This document shows positions 5,544 through 10,530 of a stretch of DNA of 10,530 bases, piece after piece. Below the pieces are notes generated by a model. That model made no database searches. It was not told where the DNA came from and saw nothing but the letters and a program-made list of their open reading frames with translations. The stretch comes from an uncultured Cytophagaceae bacterium (lineage in GTDB: Bacteria; Bacteroidota; Bacteroidia; Cytophagales; Spirosomataceae): positions 1 to 10,530 of the forward strand of contig CAILUB010000048.1 in assembly GCA_903837305.1 (NCBI GenBank), given 5' to 3'. A program made the translations under genes and the position numbers. Each line of letters starts with the position of its first letter. Position 1 is the first letter of the stretch.

Positions 5544-7523
5544 ATGACAAAATTAGATGCCAAAATTCCAGAAGGCGCATTAGCCGACAAATGGACCAAA
5601 TACCGTTCCAGCGTTTCTTTAGTAAACCCTGCGAACAAACGTAGCTTAGAAATCATCGTCGTAGGTTCAGGCCTTGCAGGTGCTTCTGCCGCTGCATCGT
5701 TAGCTGAATTAGGATATAAAGTGAAAGTATTTTGTTTCCAAGATTCTCCGCGTCGTGCACACTCAATTGCTGCACAAGGAGGTATTAACGCAGCAAAGAA
5801 CTACCAAAACGACGGTGACTCGGTTTTTCGTTTATTCTACGATACGATCAAGGGTGGTGACTACCGTGCGCGTGAAGCGAACGTTCACCGTCTAGCTGAA
5901 GTATCGGGAAGTATTATCGACCAATGCGTGGCGCAAGGAGTTCCTTTCGCTCGTGAATACGGCGGATTGCTTTCTAACCGTTCATTCGGTGGAACGCAAG
6001 TACAACGTACCTTTTACGCGGCAGGTCAAACAGGTCAGCAATTATTATTAGGTGCTTATTCTTCTTTGCAACGCCAAGTGGGAATGGGTAACGTAAAAAT
6101 GTATACTCGCCACGAAATGCTAGATGTCGTAACGATCGACGGAAAGGCTCGTGGTATTATCGCTCGTGATTCAGTGACAGGAGCTTTAGAGCGTCACTTT
6201 GGACATGCCGTTTTATTGTGTACTGGTGGTTATGGAAACGTATTCTACTTGTCTACAAACGCGATGGGATCGAACGTAACAGCGGCTTGGAAAGCGCACA
6301 AGAAAGGTGCTTTTTTCGCTAACCCCTGCTACACACAGATTCACCCGACCTGTATCCCGGTTTCTGGTGATCACCAATCGAAATTAACGTTGATGTCTGA
6401 GTCCCTTCGTAATGATGGTCGTATTTGGGTTCCTAAAAAGGAAAACGATACCCGTAAAGCGAATGAGATTCCAGAGGACGAAAGAGATTACTACTTAGAG
6501 CGTCGTTACCCTGCTTTCGGTAACTTAGTACCCCGTGACATCGCATCTCGTGCGGCGAAAGAGCGTTGTGATGCAGGTTTTGGGGTAGGATCGTCTAAAA
6601 TGGCGGTTTACTTAGACTATGCGGCGGCGATTATCCGTTACGGAAAAGGAGAAGCAAACAAAAACAATATGCACAATCCATCAGATGAAGAGATTCAAGC
6701 GATGGGTAAGGCAGTCGTAAAAGAGAAATACGGTAACTTGTTTGACATGTACAAGCAAATTACGGGAGAAGATCCATACGAGGTGCCTATGCGTATTTAT
6801 CCAGCGGTTCACTATACCATGGGTGGACTTTGGGTAGATTATAACTTAATGACTACTGTTCCTGGTTTATACGCTTTAGGAGAAGCGAACTTCTCTGATC
6901 ATGGTGCAAACCGTTTAGGAGCTTCGGCCTTGATGCAAGGTTTAGCGGATGGTTATTTCGTGATTCCTTACACAATCGGTGCTTACTTAGCAGCTGAGAT
7001 TCGCACACCATCGATGTCAACGGATTCAGAAGATTTCGTAGCGGCAGAGAAAGCGGTACGTGATCGTTTAGAAACTTTGATGAACATCAAAGGAAATAAG
7101 CCTGTCGATTACTTCCACAAGCGTTTAGGTAAAATCATGTGGGATGAGTGCGGTATGGCTCGTAGCGCAGAAGGATTGAAAGCTTCTATCAAGGAGATTC
7201 AAGCTCTACAAAAAGAATTCTGGTCAGATGTGAAGATTCCAGGTGAGATCGATAACCTTAACCCTGAATTAGAGAAAGCGGGCCGTGTGGCTGACTTCCT
7301 TGAATTAGGCGAGTTAATGTGTATTGATGCCTTGGATCGCGACGAAAGTTGTGGTGGTCACTTCCGTACTGAATTCCAAACAGAAGACGGGGAAGCCCTT
7401 CGTGATGACGAAAAGTACGCGTATGTAGCGGCATGGGAATACGAAAAACAATCGAGCTTCAAACTTCACAAAGAAGAATTGAAATACGAAAACATCAAAA
7501 TTGCTCAAAGATCTTATAAATAA
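5544..7523 (+). CDS. sdhA: Succinate dehydrogenase/fumarate reductase flavoprotein subunit SdhA
   Basis: This catalytic subunit of complex II oxidises succinate to fumarate on a covalently bound FAD at the inner face of the cytoplasmic membrane. It has 659 residues, the longer form usual in Bacteroidetes and epsilonproteobacterial-type enzymes. The FAD-binding GSGLAG is at 41-46. The covalent flavin histidine is His73 in RRAHSIAAQGG. QIHPT (His267) and HYTMGG (His423) contribute to the dicarboxylate site, and Arg331 in NLVPRDIASR is the catalytic proton-shuttle arginine. The second FAD contact, GLYALGEANFSDHGANRLGA, spans 441-460 (Arg457 in the substrate pocket). The tail has the conserved DRDESCGGHFRTEFQ. 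Succinate versus fumarate direction cannot be told from motifs; operation as an oxidase-linked dehydrogenase is inferred from the aerobic character of related organisms. ATTCGAT sits four bases before the ATG; no Shine-Dalgarno sequence is seen. sdhB follows after nine bases. Confidence 0.97.
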   Translation: MTKLDAKIPEGALADKWTKYRSSVSLVNPANKRSLEIIVVGSGLAGASAAASLAELGYKVKVFCFQDSPRRAHSIAAQGGINAAKNYQNDGDSVFRLFYDTIKGGDYRAREANVHRLAEVSGSIIDQCVAQGVPFAREYGGLLSNRSFGGTQVQRTFYAAGQTGQQLLLGAYSSLQRQVGMGNVKMYTRHEMLDVVTIDGKARGIIARDSVTGALERHFGHAVLLCTGGYGNVFYLSTNAMGSNVTAAWKAHKKGAFFANPCYTQIHPTCIPVSGDHQSKLTLMSESLRNDGRIWVPKKENDTRKANEIPEDERDYYLERRYPAFGNLVPRDIASRAAKERCDAGFGVGSSKMAVYLDYAAAIIRYGKGEANKNNMHNPSDEEIQAMGKAVVKEKYGNLFDMYKQITGEDPYEVPMRIYPAVHYTMGGLWVDYNLMTTVPGLYALGEANFSDHGANRLGASALMQGLADGYFVIPYTIGAYLAAEIRTPSMSTDSEDFVAAEKAVRDRLETLMNIKGNKPVDYFHKRLGKIMWDECGMARSAEGLKASIKEIQALQKEFWSDVKIPGEIDNLNPELEKAGRVADFLELGELMCIDALDRDESCGGHFRTEFQTEDGEALRDDEKYAYVAAWEYEKQSSFKLHKEELKYENIKIAQRSYK

Positions 7524-7532
7524 TTCGATACA

Positions 7533-8291
7533 ATGGAAGGAAATTTAAACCTGACACTCAAAATTTGGAGACAAAAGAATGCAAGCGTAGCTGGTAAATT
7601 TGAAACATACCAGGTGAGCGGTATCTCCACAGATATGTCATTTTTGGAAATGATTGACGTGTTAAACAACCGTTTGATCGAAGAAGGAGATGATCCGGTA
7701 GCATTTGACCACGATTGCCGCGAAGGTATTTGCGGAATGTGCTCAATGTACATTAATGGCCGTCCTCACGGACCTAACCGGGGTGTGACGACTTGTCAAT
7801 TGCACATGCGCTCTTTCCAAGATGGTGAAACCATCACGGTAGAGCCTTGGAGAGCGAGTGCGTTCCCAGTGATTAAAGACTTAGTGGTGAATCGTTCTGC
7901 TTTTGACCGTATTATTGCGGCTGGAGGTTTCGTATCGATCAACACAGGAAATGCGCAAGATGCAAACAGCTTGCCAATTCCTAAAGAAGATGCAGATGAT
8001 GCTTTTGCAGCAGCGGCTTGCATCGGATGCGGTGCGTGTGTTGCGGCATGTAAGAATGCTTCAGCCATGTTATTTACCTCAGCTAAAATTTCACAACTGG
8101 CGTTATTACCTCAAGGTAAGGTGGAAGCTGCGAAACGTGCAGAAGCAATGGTGGCTCAAATGGATGAGGAAGGTTTCGGTGCTTGTTCTAACACAGGGGC
8201 TTGCGAGGCTGAATGTCCTAAAGGTATTTCTCTTGAGAACATCGCGCGTATGAACCGCGAGTACTTCTCAGCTACCTTTTCTTCGAAATAA
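7533..8291 (+). CDS. sdhB: Succinate dehydrogenase/fumarate reductase iron-sulfur subunit SdhB
   Basis: This 252-residue subunit passes electrons from the flavin of SdhA through three iron-sulfur clusters to SdhC. The N-terminal ferredoxin-like domain holds the [2Fe-2S] ligands Cys62, Cys67 and Cys70 (DCREGICGMC) and Cys88 (TTCQL). The C-terminal domain has CIGCGACVAAC (Cys163, 166, 169, 173) and CSNTGACEAECP (Cys218, 224, 228). By comparison with the E. coli enzyme, Cys163/166/169/228 bind [4Fe-4S] and Cys173/218/224 bind [3Fe-4S]. All expected ligands are therefore present and the enzyme should be complete. It is the last gene of the operon. A strong terminator begins 13 bases after the stop. 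The last ~40 bases of this gene may also contain a promoter for tdk (8249-8280). Confidence 0.97.
   Translation: MEGNLNLTLKIWRQKNASVAGKFETYQVSGISTDMSFLEMIDVLNNRLIEEGDDPVAFDHDCREGICGMCSMYINGRPHGPNRGVTTCQLHMRSFQDGETITVEPWRASAFPVIKDLVVNRSAFDRIIAAGGFVSINTGNAQDANSLPIPKEDADDAFAAAACIGCGACVAACKNASAMLFTSAKISQLALLPQGKVEAAKRAEAMVAQMDEEGFGACSNTGACEAECPKGISLENIARMNREYFSATFSSK
8249..8280 (+). promoter_or_regulatory. Candidate tdk promoter inside the 3' end of sdhB
   Basis: TATG (8249-8252), a 20-base spacer and TACCTTTT (8273-8280) match the TTTG-N20-TAnnTTTG pattern with one mismatch in each box. It matters because the sdh terminator ends only seven bases before the tdk ATG and leaves no room for a promoter after it. 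If used, the start near 8286 would put the terminator hairpin inside the tdk leader. Inferred from spacing and partial matches only. Confidence 0.35.
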
Positions 8292-8303
8292 TACTTGACT
8301 TAT

Positions 8304-8333
8304 AGCCCCTGAATGCAATTTCAGGGGCTTTTT
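8304..8333 (+). terminator. Intrinsic terminator of sdhCAB
   Basis: AGCCCCTGAA (8304-8313) pairs perfectly with TTCAGGGGCT (8320-8329) around a 6-base loop, followed by a short T run (8329-8333). Its GC-rich 10-bp stem and T tract make it a strong rho-independent terminator. It lies 13 bases past sdhB and ends seven bases before the tdk start codon. Confidence 0.9.
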
Positions 8334-8340
8334 ACGCCCT

Positions 8341-8925
8341 ATGTTTTTAGAACCCAACCATACGAAATCTACCGAACGAAATCAACCAGCAGGCTGGATT
8401 GAGGTTGTGTGCGGTTCGATGTTTTCGGGTAAAACAGAGGAATTAATACGTCGTTTAAAACGCGCAAAAATTGCCCAAATGCGGGTGGAGATCTTCAAAC
8501 CGATGGCAGACACGCGCTACCACGATGAAGATATCGTATCTCATAACCAAAATTCGATTCGCTCCACTCCTGTCAATAATTCAGGTGAAATCCTCTTACT
8601 CGCGGGCGATTGTGATGTGATCGGCTTAGATGAGGTGCAATTCTTCGATGAGAACATCGTAGAAGTTTGTGATACCTTAGCCAATCAAGGCAAGCGAATC
8701 ATCGTGGCTGGACTGGATATGGACTTTAAAGGAAATCCTTTTGGGCCTATGCCCCGTCTAATGGCCATCGCTGAGTTCGTAACGAAAGTACATGCGGTTT
8801 GCGTGAATTGCGGTGCCGCTGCACATTATTCCTACCGTAAGGTGGAACAACAACAAACCGTCTTATTAGGCGAAACTGAGTCCTACGAGGCGCGTTGCCG
8901 CTCTTGCTTCCATGGCGAAAACTAA
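8341..8925 (+). CDS. tdk: Thymidine kinase (type II)
   Basis: This enzyme phosphorylates thymidine to dTMP with ATP in the pyrimidine salvage pathway, in the cytoplasm. The 194 residues fit the family (~190-200). The P-loop is GSMFSGKT at 25-32; the DEVQFF motif (97-102) carries Asp97 and the catalytic Glu98. GLDMDFKGNPFGPM (124-137) is the conserved segment following it. The structural zinc site is formed by CVNC (Cys154, Cys157) and CRSC (Cys186, Cys189), and Tyr182 lies in the substrate lasso (ESYEARC). The start MFLEP followed by GWIEVVCGSMFSGK resembles other Bacteroidetes sequences, so the ATG just after the sdh terminator is accepted. There is no room for a promoter after that terminator; expression must come from readthrough or a promoter in or before it. 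It overlaps the next gene by 14 bases. Confidence 0.96.
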   Translation: MFLEPNHTKSTERNQPAGWIEVVCGSMFSGKTEELIRRLKRAKIAQMRVEIFKPMADTRYHDEDIVSHNQNSIRSTPVNNSGEILLLAGDCDVIGLDEVQFFDENIVEVCDTLANQGKRIIVAGLDMDFKGNPFGPMPRLMAIAEFVTKVHAVCVNCGAAAHYSYRKVEQQQTVLLGETESYEARCRSCFHGEN

Positions 8926-9376
8926 AGACCCCTCTTTCCGAAAACTGATCCAACGTTTAGTGGCACGAAAGCCGAAGAATCTGGATCAGCAATTTTTTCA
9001 AGCTCATACCGAAGTTTTCAAGAAAACGGATTGTTTAACCTGTGGCAATTGCTGCCGCACGACTAGCCCCATGTGGAATGACACGGATATCCAGCGCGTT
9101 TCTCATTTGTTCAAAATGAAGACATCAGCCTTCTTGGATGCCTATTTAGTGCAAGATTCTGACGGAGATTGGGTGTATCCAGTAGCCCCTTGTCCCTTCT
9201 TAGACCTTTCAGATAACAAGTGTGGCATTTACGATCACCGCCCCAAAGCCTGCCGCGAATACCCGCACACCGACAGAAAGAACATCATGGGGATTTTGGG
9301 ATTGACCTCAAAAAATGCGGTAATCTGTCCCGCAGTTACACAAATCCTGGAAAAAATCGAGCAAATTTACCCTTGA
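8912..9376 (+). CDS. YkgJ-family cysteine-cluster protein
   Basis: This 154-residue protein belongs to the YkgJ/CxxCxxCC family (PF03692), thought to bind a metal ion or cluster; its cellular job is unknown. The hallmark CLTCGNCC is at 41-48 (Cys41, 44, 47, 48). The other conserved cysteines follow in order: Cys94 in APCPFLD, Cys104 in KCGIYDHRPKAC, Cys114 in ACREYP, and Cys139 in ICP. All eight are the usual family ligands, so it looks intact. No signal peptide or membrane segment is present. The first ATG in frame lies 14 bases inside the end of tdk; the next Met (residue 54) falls after the cluster motif, so the overlapping start is the only sensible ATG. The overlap implies co-transcription and probably translational coupling with tdk. 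A functional link to thymidine salvage is not implied. Confidence 0.9.
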   Translation: MAKTKDPSFRKLIQRLVARKPKNLDQQFFQAHTEVFKKTDCLTCGNCCRTTSPMWNDTDIQRVSHLFKMKTSAFLDAYLVQDSDGDWVYPVAPCPFLDLSDNKCGIYDHRPKACREYPHTDRKNIMGILGLTSKNAVICPAVTQILEKIEQIYP

Positions 9377-9387
9377 GACGCTTTTGA

Positions 9388-9419
9388 TTTGAAATTCACG
9401 TCAAAAATCGACAATTTCG
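9388..9419 (+). promoter_or_regulatory. Weak candidate promoter of the ROK kinase gene
   Basis: TTTG (9388-9391), a 20-base spacer and CAATTTCG (9412-9419) keep the spacing of the other promoters here, but the -7 box matches only four of six fixed bases. The 63-base gap between the YkgJ gene and the kinase holds no terminator that I can see, so the kinase may simply be read from the tdk transcript. Confidence 0.3.
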
Positions 9420-9439
9420 TAATTCAATAAATAAAAATT

Positions 9440-10357
9440 ATGGCAGCAGAAGAATACTTAGGAATTGATGTAGGTGGAACCGGTGTTAAAATGGGAATCG
9501 TTCACGCAGACACAGGTCAAATCAACAATTTTCAAAGTTATGACACTGCCACCTGGAGAGAATCAAACCACTTTTTAGAGCGTCTTGCGGATGCGATTGC
9601 TTTGCAATTGTACCAACATAAGAATGTAAAGAAAATCGGTATCGGTCTTCCGGGTATTCTAACAAAAGATCGCCGCACCTTAATTGAGATCACCGCTATT
9701 CCTGAGATCGATGGTTCACCTATGATTGATATGTTAGAGAAGCGCTTTCGTGAGCACGTTTTCTTTATGGAAAACGATGCGAATGCAGCGGCTCTAGGTG
9801 AATATTATTTCTCCCCAGAAAAAGCAATTATGCCTGAGGACTTTGTTTTCATTACGTTGGGAACCGGTGTAGGTGGAGCTGCTGTTATCGACCGCAAGAT
9901 CTTCTTGGGAGGTGACGGTAATGCCATGGAACCAGGTCACGTACCATCCCGAGATGGAAAAGTACTAGAACGCAATGTAGGAAAGAAAGAATTATTGCAA
10001 TTAGCAACAGCTATGCGCGCCTCTTACACCGGCAAAACGACCCTTCCTGCTGATGGAACTATTTCAACGACGGCTTTAGTAGTAGGAGCTGAAGAAGGGG
10101 ATGAATTAGCCTTAGCCGTTTGGAACGAAGTGGGCACCTTATTAGGGGATATGCTTGTTTCCTTAATTCGTATTTTAGATATCAAAAATATCTTCATAGG
10201 TGGCGGATTATCAGCCTCATACGACTTCATTTTGCCTAGCATGGAGAAGCAATTAAATTACTGGTTAACACCGGCTTATTTAGAAAAATTAACCATCAAA
10301 AAAGCCTTATTAGGCAACGATGCAGGCCTTTTAGGAGCAGCATCGCTTTGTTTTTAA
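9440..10357 (+). CDS. ROK-family sugar kinase lacking the zinc-binding cysteines
   Basis: This 305-residue protein of the ROK family (repressor, ORF, kinase) is most likely a cytoplasmic ATP-dependent hexose or amino-sugar kinase. It has no N-terminal DNA-binding domain, so it is a kinase rather than a repressor. The phosphate-1 loop DVGGTGVKMG is at 10-19, and the catalytic base is Asp113 in ENDANAAALGE. Phosphate-2, ITLGTGVGGA, spans 138-147, and the adenosine motif IFIGGGLSAS is at 251-260. The substrate/zinc histidine His167 remains in MEPGHVP, where most ROK proteins have E-x-G-H. The usual CxCGxxGCxE zinc motif that should follow is replaced by a cysteine-free stretch (GKVLERNVGKKELL, 173-186). 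The only cysteine is residue 304, next to the end. Substrate cannot be assigned; glucose, a polyphosphate-using glucokinase role or N-acetylhexosamine are all open. It ends 102 bases before acpP. Confidence 0.88.
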   Translation: MAAEEYLGIDVGGTGVKMGIVHADTGQINNFQSYDTATWRESNHFLERLADAIALQLYQHKNVKKIGIGLPGILTKDRRTLIEITAIPEIDGSPMIDMLEKRFREHVFFMENDANAAALGEYYFSPEKAIMPEDFVFITLGTGVGGAAVIDRKIFLGGDGNAMEPGHVPSRDGKVLERNVGKKELLQLATAMRASYTGKTTLPADGTISTTALVVGAEEGDELALAVWNEVGTLLGDMLVSLIRILDIKNIFIGGGLSASYDFILPSMEKQLNYWLTPAYLEKLTIKKALLGNDAGLLGAASLCF

Positions 10358-10380
10358 GATAAACAGCCCAGAACAAACCA

Positions 10381-10423
10381 ATTAGAATGGAATTTGTTTG
10401 ATAAATTCAACTTTAATTCTAAT
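10381..10423. repeat. Inverted repeats overlapping the acpP promoter
   Basis: ATTAGAAT (10381-10388) and ATTCTAAT (10416-10423) are perfect reverse complements. Between them lies a second perfect pair, GAATTT (10390-10395) and AAATTC (10403-10408), with a 7-base loop. The elements bracket the -33 box and touch the -7 box of acpP. They could be an operator, but the region is A/T-rich and the two pairs do not share a centre, so chance is possible. Confidence 0.35.
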
Positions 10424-10428
10424 CTTTG
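10397..10428 (+). promoter_or_regulatory. Promoter of acpP
   Basis: TTTG (10397-10400), a 20-base spacer and AATCTTTG (10421-10428) match the Bacteroidetes consensus except for the first base of the -7 box. The start near 10434 gives a ~25-base A-rich leader before the ATG at 10460, without a Shine-Dalgarno sequence. Confidence 0.75.
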
Positions 10429-10459
10429 CATCGTTTTTGAACCCCAAAATAATATTAAA

Positions 10460-10530
10460 ATGTCAGATATTGCAGAAAAAGTAAAGAGCATCATCGTTGA
10501 AAAATTAGGTGTAGAAGCATCAGAAGTTAC
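10460..10530 (+). CDS. acpP: Acyl carrier protein, N-terminal 23 residues (partial, runs off the window)
   Basis: The open frame starts MSDIAEKVKSIIVEKLGV and continues EASEV at the window edge. This is the first helix and following loop of bacterial acyl carrier protein. The phosphopantetheine-bearing Asp-Ser-Leu motif expected near residue 37 lies beyond the window. The product carries growing acyl chains as thioesters in type II fatty-acid synthesis and is the partner of FabD at 596-1477. In most Bacteroidetes fabF follows acpP, but that is outside what can be seen. The ATG fits the family start exactly and is served by the promoter at 10397-10428. Confidence 0.92.
   Translation, partial: MSDIAEKVKSIIVEKLGVEASEV

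Noticed and set aside
7796..8253. Open frames of 90 and 116 codons inside sdhB on both strands
   Set aside because: Both lie wholly within sdhB, whose frame has every iron-sulfur ligand; their translations show no recognisable fold.
1..10530. Searched for CRISPR arrays, insertion sequences, phage genes, toxin-antitoxin or defence cassettes
   Set aside because: No spaced direct repeats, transposase or integrase motifs, or unassigned gene cluster were seen; nearly all sequence is explained by recognisable genes.

Overview
The window looks like a chromosomal, mostly housekeeping segment of a Bacteroidetes (Bacteroidota) bacterium, most likely a member of the Cytophagales. The grounds are a large secreted protein ending in the gliding-motility/type IX secretion (type B) C-terminal domain, a diheme-type sdhC-sdhA-sdhB order, absence of Shine-Dalgarno sequences before the genes, and promoters of the Bacteroidetes form TTTG-N20-TAnnTTTG. 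The genus is not resolved; a freshwater Cytophagales relative is only a guess.

Left part (1-4737), all on the minus strand. At the edge is the N-terminus of a secreted beta-helix-like protein (1-231). Next is a tRNA-Gln(UUG) gene with its own promoter and intrinsic terminator (332-506). Then, in transcription order, come a 941-residue type IX-secreted fibronectin-III-like protein (4686-1861), a small DCC/DUF393 thiol-disulfide protein one base after it (1859-1524), and fabD (1477-596), which has its own promoter inside the end of the DCC gene.

Right part (4763-10530), all on the plus strand. The sdhCAB operon (membrane cytochrome b, flavoprotein, iron-sulfur protein of respiratory complex II) is driven by a very good promoter placed back to back with that of the secreted-protein gene, and is closed by a strong intrinsic terminator. 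That terminator lies only seven bases before tdk (thymidine kinase), which overlaps a YkgJ-type cysteine-cluster protein gene by 14 bases. A ROK-family sugar kinase that has lost the usual zinc-binding cysteines follows. The window ends in the first 23 codons of acpP (acyl carrier protein), preceded by a good promoter.

Functionally there are three themes: fatty-acid synthesis (fabD and acpP, at opposite ends and on opposite strands), the TCA cycle/respiratory chain (sdhCAB), and cell-surface proteins exported by the type IX system. I found no CRISPR array, insertion sequence, prophage, toxin-antitoxin pair or defence cassette. The points most worth a second look are regulatory: a uniform promoter grammar, a terminator sitting in the tdk leader, inverted repeats at the two window edges, and the divergent promoter pair at 4706-4794.
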